54,816 nucleotides of DNA from Fimbriimonadaceae bacterium (GTDB taxonomy: Bacteria > Armatimonadota > Fimbriimonadia > Fimbriimonadales > Fimbriimonadaceae). The notes below the pieces were generated by a model, which saw only the letters and a program-made list of their open reading frames with translations, ran no database searches and was not told the DNA's origin. The translations under genes were made by a program, and so were the position numbers. Positions within the stretch are counted from its first letter, which is position 1. Every line of letters begins with the position of its first letter. Positions 42,124-50,371 of this stretch are shown here, piece by piece. The stretch lies in contig JANJUB010000116.1 of NCBI GenBank assembly GCA_024710805.1, forward strand, positions 1-54,816. Reading direction: 5' to 3'.

Positions 42124-42160
42124 AGCCCCTGGATGGACTGTGCGGGGGCCACGATGACGA
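42124..42160. repeat. Half copy of the same intergenic repeat
   Basis: AGCCCCTGGATGGACTGTGC here parallels AGCCCCGGGATGTATTGTGC at 41995, and both are followed by a G/C run and an identical GCCACGATGACG. No right arm is seen. Confidence 0.6.
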
Positions 42161-42277
42161 AGCCGGCGTAATCCGACTCGAAGTTGGTTTCAGCGCGGGC
42201 ACGTATCATCCTGCGGCTACGGGAGAATCTGCTCGTTGAAGCGCATTAGGCGAGCGCGGAATCTTCCATGGCGGATG

Positions 42278-43483
42278 TTATCCCTTAACCATCAACCGAT
42301 CCCGCACGCGGCAGAACGCCTTGATCGCGAACTCCAAGTCTTCTTCTGTGTGGGTGGCGTTCGGCATGGTGCGTAATCTCGCCTTGCCACGCGCGACGGT
42401 TGGGAACACGATTGCCAGCGCGTAAACACCCTCATCGAACAGCTGCCGCTCCATCTCTTGGGCGGTCGCCTCATCGCCAACATACACGGGCGTGATCGGC
42501 GTTTCGCTGCCCATCGTGTCGAAGCCATTGTCGGCGAGCATCTGCTTCCACTTGCGGGTGTTGTCCCACAGCTTGCGCATCGGCTCGGGGTCATTCTCCA
42601 TCACGTCGAGCGCAGCGATGAGCGCGGCGGCGACCATGGGCGGGTGGGCGGTTGAGAAGAGGTAGGGACGACCGCGGTTGATCAACCAATCTTTGAGCTT
42701 TGCCGAGCCTGCGATGTATCCGCCGATCACGCCGAGCGCCTTGCTCAGCGTGCCGAGTTGGATGTCCACCCGGCCATACAGCCCAAAGTGGGACGTCGTT
42801 CCCGCGCCGTGTTCACCCAGCACTCCGCTCCCGTGAGCGTCGTCGATCATGACAATTGCATCATGCTGCTCAGCCAAGTTGACGATGTCCGGCATCGGAG
42901 CGATATCTCCATCCATGCTGAACACGCCATCGGTAATGATCAACTTTTTGGCGAATCCCTTCTCATTTGCGAGCTTCAGGGCGCGCTCGAGGTCGTTCAT
43001 ATCCTTGTGGGCGTACACCCAACCTTCGGATTTTCGATACGACGCAGGAGACAGGCGGACGCCGTCGATGATCGACGCGTGGTTGAGTTCGTCGGAGATC
43101 ACCACATCCTTATCGGTGAGCACCGCCGGGATGCAGCCTGAGTTTGCGGTGAAGCCACCCGTGAACACGAGCACGGATTCGGTCTTCTTGAACTTGGCGA
43201 GCCGCTCCTCGAGCTCTTCGTGCACGCTCATCGTGCCGCCGATCCAGCGGACGGCACCGGCACCGACGCCCCAGCGCTCGATGGAATCCAAGGCGGCTTG
43301 CCGCACCTTGGGGTGATTCGCGAGCCCGAGATAGTTGTTGCTCGAAAGGTTAACGACCTCGCGCCCATCCATGCGGACGCGTCCGCCGGCCGGGGTTTCC
43401 AGAATCTTGGGCACCTTATAGAGGTGCTGATCCTTGAGCGTCTGCAGCTGGTCGCCGAGCCAATCTTGAAACCGTGCGTTCAT
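42278..43483 (-). CDS. kbl: Glycine C-acetyltransferase / 8-amino-7-oxononanoate synthase family enzyme
   Basis: This 401-aa alpha-oxoamine synthase (PLP) has NLSSNNYLGLANHP, AGAVRWIGGTMSVHEELE, DELNHASIIDG, IMIDDAHGSGVLGEHG and the Schiff-base lysine in GTLSKALGVIGGYI. The family condenses an acyl-CoA with an amino acid. The length and the R-x-I-G/GT-M-S-x-H block fit Kbl (threonine breakdown) slightly better than BioF, but no tdh or bio gene is nearby to decide. A TACAAT box ends 6 nt before the ATG. The upstream neighbour is the sigma-GGDEF gene 24 bp away. Confidence 0.88.
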   Translation of the reverse strand: MNARFQDWLGDQLQTLKDQHLYKVPKILETPAGGRVRMDGREVVNLSSNNYLGLANHPKVRQAALDSIERWGVGAGAVRWIGGTMSVHEELEERLAKFKKTESVLVFTGGFTANSGCIPAVLTDKDVVISDELNHASIIDGVRLSPASYRKSEGWVYAHKDMNDLERALKLANEKGFAKKLIITDGVFSMDGDIAPMPDIVNLAEQHDAIVMIDDAHGSGVLGEHGAGTTSHFGLYGRVDIQLGTLSKALGVIGGYIAGSAKLKDWLINRGRPYLFSTAHPPMVAAALIAALDVMENDPEPMRKLWDNTRKWKQMLADNGFDTMGSETPITPVYVGDEATAQEMERQLFDEGVYALAIVFPTVARGKARLRTMPNATHTEEDLEFAIKAFCRVRDRLMVKG

Positions 43484-43489
43484 ACGCAG

Positions 43490-43495
43490 ATTGTA
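43490..43495 (-). promoter_or_regulatory. -10 box for leaderless kbl
   Basis: TACAAT on the minus strand, 6 nt before the ATG at 43483, within the 24-bp gap after the sigma-factor gene. Confidence 0.5.
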
Positions 43496-43507
43496 CTGCG
43501 CACGAAC

Positions 43508-44776
43508 TTAAGCGGCTTCGCTGATAATGATCGGCTCCATCACCACGGAGGTGAGAAGCTCCTTACCTGTCCGCCCCGACTCGGGGAACGACGCATGGCC
43601 AATCTCGACCCGTACCGGCGAGTTGCGGGCGTAGCGCTGGTTCACCCAAGATACGATCTTGCCGACCAAGCGGCGCTGGATCAACGGCACGTTATGCCCC
43701 GACGACGGCAAGATGACCCCGAAAGCGCTCTCCTCGTGTCGGCACACCAGGTCGAGACGGCGGACCGAGTCGCGGATGAAGTCGGCGGCGTCAGCGAGAA
43801 AGTCATCGACGCTGGAGGCCCCATAGAACTTGCGCAGCGTCTCCAGTCCAGAGAAGCGAATCACCACGATGCCGACTGCCGCCTCGTTACAGGACGCTCG
43901 GTGGACCTCTTCTTCAAGGCGCGTTCGGAAGAATCCTTCGGTGTAGGCGCCGGTAAGCGGATCGACCACATCATAGTCGATCTCCGAAGCCTGGCGGCGA
44001 AGCAGCCGATCCTGCTCCTGCTCCTTCTGCAGGATCTTCCGGAGCTTGGCGAGCGACTGCCGCAGGATATGGGAGACGTAGTTGCCCGAGATGTCGAGTC
44101 GCGCCGCAATCTCCGTCTGGCTCAGCGAGTCGAAGTGGAACATCACGAGGACTTGCCGCTCGAGATCACGCAGCTGGCTCATCGCCTGCTCGAGAACCAA
44201 GCGATCTTCGACGCTCAGCTGCTCGACGCAGTAGTCGCTGGAATCCAGCCGCTCGACTTCGGATTCGCCGTCGTCGTCGGTCGGCGTCGTGTCCAGCGAG
44301 GAGAGCTTGAGCATCTCTTGAGTCAGGAACACTTCGCGGACCGAGGTCTCGGTGACGCCCAGATGCTCTGCGATCTCGCGCTCCGTGGGTTGGCGGCAGA
44401 GATTCGCCTGCAATAGGCCAGCGGCCTTGGTCACCTTGTGCCGAAGCTCCTGGAGCCAAGCGGGCTGCCGGATGGTTTGCGCCCGGTCCCGAAGGTAGTG
44501 CTTCATCTCACCGGCGACCAGATAGGTCGCGTAGGTGTTGAACCGTACGCCTGCCGTCGGGTCGAACTTGGTCAACGCGTTGAGCAGTCCGATAAACCCG
44601 ACTTGGACGAGATCCTCGAAGGGCTCGATCCCGGCGAAGCGCCGAGCAATCCGCTCGACCATCCCCGAGTACTGCACGAGGACCAGATCCTTCAGGTCTT
44701 CGCGCCGAGTTTCCAGGTAGCGCAGAACAAGCGATTCGCCATCATTGGCCGCATCAAATTCCTTTCCCATTGACAT
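43508..44776 (-). CDS. SigB/SigF/FliA-type sigma factor fused to a degenerate GGDEF domain
   Basis: The 422-aa product starts at ATG 44776, which has GAGGG 5 nt upstream. Residues ~30-100 are sigma region 2 (EDLVQVGFIGLLNALTKFDP, RFNTYATYLVAGEMKHYLRD, which contacts core RNA polymerase and the -10). Residues ~105-165 are region 3 with TEREIAEHLGVTETSVREVF. Residues ~195-250 are region 4 with the -35-binding helix-turn-helix (LSQTEIAARLDISGNYVSHI). After a charged linker, residues ~268-400 follow the GGDEF fold: DPLTGAYTEGFF, VVIRFSGLETL, FLADAADFIRDSVRRLDLVC. The signature is EESAF (348-352) and the metal Asp in strand 1 is lost, but R339-x-x-D342 keeps the c-di-GMP I-site at the standard distance. 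It is upstream of kbl and near pilC, motA and motB. Confidence 0.93.
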   Translation of the reverse strand: MSMGKEFDAANDGESLVLRYLETRREDLKDLVLVQYSGMVERIARRFAGIEPFEDLVQVGFIGLLNALTKFDPTAGVRFNTYATYLVAGEMKHYLRDRAQTIRQPAWLQELRHKVTKAAGLLQANLCRQPTEREIAEHLGVTETSVREVFLTQEMLKLSSLDTTPTDDDGESEVERLDSSDYCVEQLSVEDRLVLEQAMSQLRDLERQVLVMFHFDSLSQTEIAARLDISGNYVSHILRQSLAKLRKILQKEQEQDRLLRRQASEIDYDVVDPLTGAYTEGFFRTRLEEEVHRASCNEAAVGIVVIRFSGLETLRKFYGASSVDDFLADAADFIRDSVRRLDLVCRHEESAFGVILPSSGHNVPLIQRRLVGKIVSWVNQRYARNSPVRVEIGHASFPESGRTGKELLTSVVMEPIIISEAA

Positions 44777-44838
44777 CAATCCCTCGATTTCTTTTCGCGA
44801 CCCAATCCTTGGATCGCGTGCCTCCCAGCCGTAACCAA

Positions 44839-44860
44839 TGGGCCCCGGCCAAGGGGCCCC
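44839..44860 (-). terminator. GC-rich hairpin downstream of pilC
   Basis: GGGGCCC / GGGCCCC arms (44840-44860) with a short loop, about 12 bp after the pilC stop on the minus strand. It has no T-run, so it is a weak or Rho-independent-like candidate only. Confidence 0.3.
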
Positions 44861-44871
44861 AAATCCGATCC

Positions 44872-46074
44872 CTACTTCACGCTGTTGACCAGCTTGAAGA
44901 TGGGGGTCATGACGGAGATCGCGATGAAGCCCACGATTCCGCCCATGAACATGATCAGCGCGGGCTCGATCATGCTCGTCAAACCTTTGACCGTCGCTTC
45001 GACCTCTGAGTCGTAGAAGTCACCGACCTTGACCAACATCTCGGAGAGTCGTCCTGACTCTTCGCCGACGTCGATCATGCACGTCACCATGGTCGGGAAC
45101 AGGTTGGATTTCGCCAGCGGGTCGCTGAGCTTTTGTCCTTCCCGAATGCTGGTGCGCGTCTGGTCGATCGCTTGCGTCAGCACCGCGTTGTTCATCGTCT
45201 CACCGACGATTTCCAAGCTGCGTAGCATGGGCACGCCACTATTGATCAGCGTTCCGAAGGTCCGCGTGAAGCGGGCAATCGACATCTTAAGCGCGAGTTC
45301 GCCAATGATCGGCATCTTGAGCTTCATGTAGTCGAGCTTGTAGCGACCGTTAGGCGTCTTGCCCCACTGCTTGATGCCAAACCAAATGCCACCCGTCGCA
45401 AGGATGATCATCCACCAACTGGACTGCATGAAGTCGCCGAACTTGAACATCGCCGCCGTGACCGGAGGCAGTTCCACATCCATGCCCGTGAAGATCTCCT
45501 TGAACTTTGGAAGCACAAAGGAGAACAGGATGAAGAGCATCAGGATCGAGAACACGAGCACCAGCACGGGGTACATCATCGCGCTCTTGATCTTGCCCTT
45601 GATCTCGGCCTCGTACTCGAGGAACCCGGCCAAGCGGTCGAGAATCAAGTCGAGGATGCCGCCGACTTCGGCCGCTCGGATCATGTTCACGTAGAGCTTG
45701 CTGAAGACCGCGGGGTGCTTCATCAGCGCCTCGTTCAACGCCATACCGCTCTTCACGTCGTTCGTGACGGATTCGAGCGTCTCCTTCATGATCGGGTCCT
45801 TCGCCTGGCCGCTGAGAATATCCAGACAGCGCAAGATCGGAATGCCCGAGTCGATCATCGTGGCGAACTGTCGCGAGAAGACGACAATCGTCTTCGGCTT
45901 CAGCTTCTTGCGACCGACCGAGAACGAGCCGCCCTTCTTGGCGACCTTGATATCGGTGCAGTGCATGGCCTGGTCGCGCAACTTCGACAGCACCAGCGTT
46001 TCGCTGTCTGCTTCCATTGTGCTCTTAACCGTTCTTCCCGACGAGTCGATCGCCGTATAGGCAAACACCGGCAT
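44872..46074 (-). CDS. pilC: Type II secretion / type IV pilus inner-membrane protein (GspF/PilC)
   Basis: The 400-aa product has two GspF domains: FSRQFATMIDSGIPILRCLDIL (first) and FTRTFGTLINSGVPMLRSLEIV (second), with membrane helices around 170-195, 220-240 and 370-395. It begins with the PilC-style MPVFAYTAIDSSGRTVKSTM. It is the platform protein on which pilins or pseudopilins assemble. An AGGAG ribosome site is 11 nt before the ATG at 46074. No ATPase (pilB/pilT) is adjacent. Confidence 0.95.
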   Translation of the reverse strand: MPVFAYTAIDSSGRTVKSTMEADSETLVLSKLRDQAMHCTDIKVAKKGGSFSVGRKKLKPKTIVVFSRQFATMIDSGIPILRCLDILSGQAKDPIMKETLESVTNDVKSGMALNEALMKHPAVFSKLYVNMIRAAEVGGILDLILDRLAGFLEYEAEIKGKIKSAMMYPVLVLVFSILMLFILFSFVLPKFKEIFTGMDVELPPVTAAMFKFGDFMQSSWWMIILATGGIWFGIKQWGKTPNGRYKLDYMKLKMPIIGELALKMSIARFTRTFGTLINSGVPMLRSLEIVGETMNNAVLTQAIDQTRTSIREGQKLSDPLAKSNLFPTMVTCMIDVGEESGRLSEMLVKVGDFYDSEVEATVKGLTSMIEPALIMFMGGIVGFIAISVMTPIFKLVNSVK

Positions 46075-46264
46075 CTGCGTGCTTCTCCTCTGGCCCCCGT
46101 GGAGCCCTGTAGGGATTGTCGGAATCTGCGCTCGGACATCTACACGGACAATTGCCAGGAGAATCGAGTTTTTTCAGACGAGCAGTCTTTTGAATCCAAA
46201 CTGCCGCTTTGGGAGTCTGCTAAGATACAAGCGGTGACAGGGAGTCACCGGAGAGTGATACGCC

Positions 46265-47485
46265 ATGGATCGGCGATTGGGACTTATTGGAATAGCGTTT
46301 GCCGCGCTGCTGTCGGGTTGCAGCGCCCGATCGGAGCTGGCCTTCCCGGATTGGCTCCGCAACTCAGGCTCCACGCCGTCGCCAGAAGGGCGCTACGTCG
46401 CCTATGCCCGCGCGGCCGACCAGGTCGAATCTGCAGCGGAAAAGTACCTCGCCACGGTCTACTTCACCCCCGGCAAGCGCGATGCCTGTCTGAAGCTCAT
46501 CGGGCCCGCTCTGAAGACCCTGTCGCAAGGCTCGACGCGTGCCGAGCTTGGCTGGGGCTTCACGCCCACCTCGGCTCTCGAATCGCCCGACAACGTCGCG
46601 GCATGGCGCTTGCTCGGGCGAGGATTGGTCTGGAAGATCGAGACCGCGGTTCGAGAATCCGACCATCAGACCGCCATTCGCTGCGCGATACTTGCTACGC
46701 GCTTCGGGATGGATCTCGTCGGCGGCGGGGCGATGGAGGGTTCGCTGGGGCTCGCGATTTGTGATGAGGCCCGCCGAGCGATTTCGCCCGCGTTGCCCAA
46801 GCTGACTCCCGAAGAGCTCAGTCAACTGGCAAACGGGATTGGCAACGTCCTCGTGAAGCGGCCCGACCTCTCGGACACCATCGAACACGAGCGGCTGAAC
46901 CTGCTCGCAGGGGTCCAGCAGATTCAAGACGCCTACCGCGACGAAGCCTGGGGGCAGCTGGTCAAGGGGTTCGGCCCCGACGTCCGCGCTGCGGTCGATC
47001 GCCTGAAGGAAATGAAGCTGAAGGAGCCGGCGAGCGCGATCGGGTTCTTCAAGGGGCTCGCCGATGAGGCGGATCAAGAGGCTCGGTACTACGCCACCCT
47101 TGCCGAACTCCCTCGCGGACAGCGCAACGACCTCAACAAGCCCGACCACGATCCCGGCCGACCCTGGCGTAGATTTGCCCGACATTGCGTGGGGACACTG
47201 AGACCGCTCCTCGACCAATACGACAGCACGCTCGCCCGCACCCGATTGCTGGTGCTGGAAGCGGAGCTGCAGAAGCGCGCCCGAGCCGGCGATCCGTTCC
47301 CGCGCGACCTGAAGCAGTTCGGTGCCGACCTAGCAACCGATCCGTACTCCGGCGAACCTTTCCCCTACCGTGCGGATGGGACGGACTACCGCGTGTACAG
47401 CGTCGGTCCCGACCTAAGCGATGACGGGGGCCAGACGGACGAGACGTTCGCGTCGCCGGATGTTCGACTAGAGTCGCGCGCGTGA
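46265..47485 (+). CDS. Lipoprotein, hypothetical, with pseudopilin-like C-terminal motif
   Basis: This 406-aa lipoprotein (MDRRLGLIGIAFAALLSGC) is mostly helical. Its last ~50 residues read LATDPYSGEPFPYRADG and YRVYSVGPDLSDDGG, like the calcium-binding C-terminal end of GspG-type major pseudopilins (DPWG-x-P-Y ... Y-S-x-G-x-D-x-x-x-G). It may be linked to the pilC gene on the other strand. A hairpin GGTGAC/GTCACC (46233-46249) sits in the leader, with TAAGAT just before. I do not recognise the helical part. Confidence 0.8.
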   Translation: MDRRLGLIGIAFAALLSGCSARSELAFPDWLRNSGSTPSPEGRYVAYARAADQVESAAEKYLATVYFTPGKRDACLKLIGPALKTLSQGSTRAELGWGFTPTSALESPDNVAAWRLLGRGLVWKIETAVRESDHQTAIRCAILATRFGMDLVGGGAMEGSLGLAICDEARRAISPALPKLTPEELSQLANGIGNVLVKRPDLSDTIEHERLNLLAGVQQIQDAYRDEAWGQLVKGFGPDVRAAVDRLKEMKLKEPASAIGFFKGLADEADQEARYYATLAELPRGQRNDLNKPDHDPGRPWRRFARHCVGTLRPLLDQYDSTLARTRLLVLEAELQKRARAGDPFPRDLKQFGADLATDPYSGEPFPYRADGTDYRVYSVGPDLSDDGGQTDETFASPDVRLESRA

Positions 47486-47502
47486 TCGAACCCACCCTTG
47501 AT

Positions 47503-47575
47503 TTGTGGGCGAGGGATGAACTCGTGCCCTCGCTGAGTCTGATGAAGCGGGCACGAATCCATCCCGCTCCTACAA
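47503..47575. repeat. Intergenic palindromic repeat, copy B
   Basis: The left arm TTGTGGGCGAGGGATGAACT continues CGTGCCCTCGC. The right arm read in reverse is TTGTAGGAGCGGGATGGATT and continues CGTGCCCGC. The element is about 73 bp and sits just downstream of the lipoprotein gene and before the convergent FHA gene. Confidence 0.75.
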
Positions 47576-47605
47576 TGGGGACCTAGGCCCAGTAGAACGG
47601 CGGCA

Positions 47606-48877
47606 TTAGTCGATCCGTAACTCAGTGCCACCGACCCGTATCCGATCCCCCGAGCGAATCGGAGATTGCGTGATCCGCTGGTCGTTGACGAAGGTGCCGT
47701 TCGTGCTGCCGAGATCGGTGATCATTAGGCCGGACGGACTGAGCTCGATCCGAGCGTGGCGGCGAGACGCGTTGCGGTCGTAGTCAAGCCGAACTCCGGT
47801 CGCCTCCCGGCCGATCTCCAAGGTATCGACAACTCGAACCTGCTGTCCGGTATGGGGCCCATTCAGGATCGTGAGGCTTGCGCCCGACGGAGCGGCTGGG
47901 GCGGACGGCATGACGACTGGCGCGGGAGCGGTAGCCGCGCGCATTTGATCCGGCGGACGAACCGGGGCTCTTCCGCCTTTCAAAGAAAACTCGAGGGTGT
48001 GGGCCCCAATCTGAATCACCGAGCCGTGATTTAGGACCGCCTGGGGCACGCGCTGCCCATCGACCATGATGCCCAGCGGGGTACCACCGTCGTGGATCAC
48101 GTAGTCGCGTCCGTGGCGCACGATGCAGGCGTGCATCGGGGCGATGTTCCCATCGCCGAACAGCGGCACGTGGGCGCGCTCATCTCGGCCGATAAAGGTC
48201 TGCGGGGCATCGACCACCCACTCCCGTCCCTCGTTGCGGCCCAGCCGCAGACGAAGCCATGCCGTCTTCGCAACTTCGCGAGCGAGCGAGACAAACAGCC
48301 CGATCGAGCCTCCCAAGACCACCGCCATCGCTGCTCGGCCGGGCTTTCCGATTTCGTTGCCGCCTTGGGCCAGCTGGGTGAAGCTCTGGAGGGCAACGCT
48401 GAGCGGATCGAAGGCGGCCCCCGCGATGGCTCCGCCGATCGCGCCGCCAATGAGACCCAGCGTGGCTTGCCTAGGCGAGCGCAGCGGCAGGCCAATGGCG
48501 AGGCCGATCAGCGCGCCCAGAGGAGTGATCTGTACAATGCGCCCAGGGAGGGTCGAGACCCCGAGGCCACGGTCAAATCCTGGGAAGAGCGCAAACGCGA
48601 GCCCCCCACCCACGGCGCCGCCGATGGAACCGGCCATCGCCCCGGCGACCAGGCCGATGAGCAACCCGGTGATCATGTGCCGGCGGCTGCCCTGACGATA
48701 GCCGGTGAGCGCCCCTACCGACCCGGCGATGAACGCGCCGAGCAAGACCACAAACACCAGCGACGCCGTCTGCCCGCGAGGATCGCCGTAGATCGGCGGC
48801 ATCATCGGCTCGCTGATGAGCCACGCGCAAAAGCCGCTGAGCGCTCCGACAATGGCGGTGAAGAGGATGTGCCCCAC
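47606..48877 (-). CDS. Membrane protein with two FHA domains
   Basis: The 423-aa product has a Gly-rich multi-helix membrane part (about residues 1-200, with GLLIGLVAGAMAGSIGGAVGG). Two forkhead-associated domains follow: ~218-300 (FIGRDERAHVPLFGDGNIAPMHACIVRH) and ~340-423 (LEIGREATGVRLDYDRNASRRHARIEL, ITDLGSTNGTFVNDQRI). The second has the full G-R...S-x-x-H...N-G-T core; the first is less canonical. FHA domains bind phosphothreonine, so a Ser/Thr kinase partner is expected elsewhere. It starts with GTG. Confidence 0.9.
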   Translation of the reverse strand: MGHILFTAIVGALSGFCAWLISEPMMPPIYGDPRGQTASLVFVVLLGAFIAGSVGALTGYRQGSRRHMITGLLIGLVAGAMAGSIGGAVGGGLAFALFPGFDRGLGVSTLPGRIVQITPLGALIGLAIGLPLRSPRQATLGLIGGAIGGAIAGAAFDPLSVALQSFTQLAQGGNEIGKPGRAAMAVVLGGSIGLFVSLAREVAKTAWLRLRLGRNEGREWVVDAPQTFIGRDERAHVPLFGDGNIAPMHACIVRHGRDYVIHDGGTPLGIMVDGQRVPQAVLNHGSVIQIGAHTLEFSLKGGRAPVRPPDQMRAATAPAPVVMPSAPAAPSGASLTILNGPHTGQQVRVVDTLEIGREATGVRLDYDRNASRRHARIELSPSGLMITDLGSTNGTFVNDQRITQSPIRSGDRIRVGGTELRID

Positions 48878-48968
48878 AGAGGATAAGACGCGTCCGAGTG
48901 AACCTAAGACAAACGATCCTCACAAAAATCGCGTATGTTGAGGGGCGGGTGAAGCACCCGATACCGTC

Positions 48969-49760
48969 ATGAGCACGCCGAACCAAACTCCCCTCGTCGA
49001 CATCCAGAACTCCATCGATGCGCGCAACATCGCGATCGACAAGGTGGGCGTTCGCGGGGTCAAGTACCCGATCGTGGTGCTCGACCGAACCAACGAGCGC
49101 CAGCACACGATCGGCAACTTCACGCTCACCGTCGATCTGCCGCATCACTTCAAAGGCACGCACATGTCGCGGTTCCTTGAGGTGCTGAACGAGAACAAGG
49201 GCGAACTGAGCATCCACGCCCTGCCCAACATGCTGAAGGCGCTGAAGGAGCGGCTGACCGCCGAGCGCGCGCACATCGAAGTGTCGTTCCCGTTCTTTAT
49301 GGTGAAGAAAGCTCCCGTCACTGGCAAGGAAGGCATGATGGAATTCGAGTGCGGCTTCATCGCCGAATCGAACGGAACCGACGACTTTGTGCTGGCGGTG
49401 AAGGTACCCGTCGCCACACTCTGCCCCTGCTCGAAGGAGATCAGCAAGTACGGCGCGCACAACCAACGTGGCCTGGTGACCGCCAAGATCCGCTTCCGCG
49501 ACATGGTGTGGCTTGAAGAAGTGATCGAGATGATCGAGGCCTCGGCTTCGTGTGCGTTGTATCCCGTTTTGAAGCGGCCGGATGAGAAGTGGGTGACCGA
49601 GCACGCTTACGAGAACCCGCGGTTCGTGGAGGACATGGTCCGCGAAGTCGCGCTGAAATTCAACGCCGACGAGCGGATCACGTGGTACGAGATCGAAGTG
49701 GAGAACTTCGAGTCGATCCACGCGCACAACGCCTACGCGTATCTCGAGCGAACGAAGTAG
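48969..49760 (+). CDS. folE2: GTP cyclohydrolase FolE2 (type IB)
   Basis: The 263-aa product matches FolE2, the zinc/manganese enzyme converting GTP to dihydroneopterin triphosphate for folate or queuosine synthesis. Key blocks: VGVRGVKYPIVVLDR, VPVATLCPCSKEISKYGAHNQRG with the metal-binding Cys, and FESIHAHNAYAY near the C-terminus with the conserved Glu-Ser-Ile-His. The leader holds a perfect hairpin (CGGGTG-AAG-CACCCG) ahead of the ATG. Confidence 0.97.
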   Translation: MSTPNQTPLVDIQNSIDARNIAIDKVGVRGVKYPIVVLDRTNERQHTIGNFTLTVDLPHHFKGTHMSRFLEVLNENKGELSIHALPNMLKALKERLTAERAHIEVSFPFFMVKKAPVTGKEGMMEFECGFIAESNGTDDFVLAVKVPVATLCPCSKEISKYGAHNQRGLVTAKIRFRDMVWLEEVIEMIEASASCALYPVLKRPDEKWVTEHAYENPRFVEDMVREVALKFNADERITWYEIEVENFESIHAHNAYAYLERTK

Positions 49761-49762
49761 GT

Positions 49763-49817
49763 CCGGGTTAGCTCGGGTTGGCTCGGGTTGGTTCGGGTTT
49801 GTTCGGATTGGCTCGGA
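49763..49817. repeat. Tandem decamer repeat (GCTCGGGTTG)
   Basis: About five imperfect copies of a 10-bp unit (GCTCGGGTTG, GTTCGGGTTT, GTTCGGATTG) run between the folE2 stop and the transposase element. Confidence 0.7.
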
Positions 49818-49912
49818 GGAGCTTCGTAGGCCCAAAGGGCCGACCATCCAACAGCGAAGGGCGCAGCCCTGGACGCGATCAGCCCCATTGCCCGCGGCCT
49901 GAAAGGTCGCGA

Positions 49913-49918
49913 TACAAT
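49913..49918 (+). promoter_or_regulatory. -10 box for leaderless transposase
   Basis: TACAAT, 6 nt before the ATG at 49925. TTGCCC 19 nt further upstream is a weak -35 candidate. Confidence 0.45.
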
Positions 49919-49924
49919 CCCGGA

Positions 49925-50371
49925 ATGCCGCAGTCCCTCGCCACGGTTTTGGTCCATGTCATCTTCAGCACGAAAGACCGAACCCCCTGGTTGACGTCGG
50001 AGGTCCGTCAAGAGCTTCACCCCTATGTGGTCGGTGTGCTGGCGAACATCGGTTGCCCATCGATTCAAACGGGTGGCGTGGAAGATCACGTCCACATTCT
50101 CTTGCGACTCTCGCGGACGGTGTCTCTCTCCCAGGTGGTCGAGAAGACGAAGACGAGCACATCGAAGTGGATCAAGACCAAGGGCCCTACCGACTTCGCT
50201 TGGCAAGCGGGGTACGGTGCCTTCTCGGTCGGGCCTGCAGAGTCGGATCGGATCATCGCCTACATCAAGGGCCAAGAGGAGCACCACCGCAAAGTCACCT
50301 TTCAGGAGGAACTGCGAGGGCTATTGCAGGAGTCAGGGACGCAGTTCGACGAACGTTATCTCTGGGATTGA
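49925..50371 (+). CDS. tnpA: IS200/IS605-type (Y1, HUH) transposase
   Basis: The 148-aa product has the HUH endonuclease pattern GVEDHVHILLRLSRTVSL (His-x-His) and, further on, FAWQAGYGAFSVGPAESDRI and IIAYIKGQEEHHRKVTF, where Y in AYIKGQ is the likely nucleophile. It nicks and rejoins single-stranded DNA at hairpins. No TnpB gene follows. I use ATG 49925; a longer frame from 49778 lies in repeat sequence. All key residues are present, so it could be active. Confidence 0.9.
   Translation: MPQSLATVLVHVIFSTKDRTPWLTSEVRQELHPYVVGVLANIGCPSIQTGGVEDHVHILLRLSRTVSLSQVVEKTKTSTSKWIKTKGPTDFAWQAGYGAFSVGPAESDRIIAYIKGQEEHHRKVTFQEELRGLLQESGTQFDERYLWD

Noticed and set aside
41970-42209. Two short frames in the 304-bp gap after mutL
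   Set aside because: They consist of the palindromic repeat read as protein.
43220-44416. 398-codon plus-strand frame opposite the sigma-GGDEF and kbl genes
   Set aside because: No domain and no ribosome site; the minus-strand proteins are strongly supported.
44780-44871. Possible promoter or small RNA in the gap between the sigma gene and pilC
   Set aside because: Only a GC-rich hairpin without T-run was seen; no -10 box near either gene.
48573-49847. 424-codon minus-strand frame across the folE2 region
   Set aside because: It crosses the folE2 gene and the FHA gene 5' region and has shadow composition.
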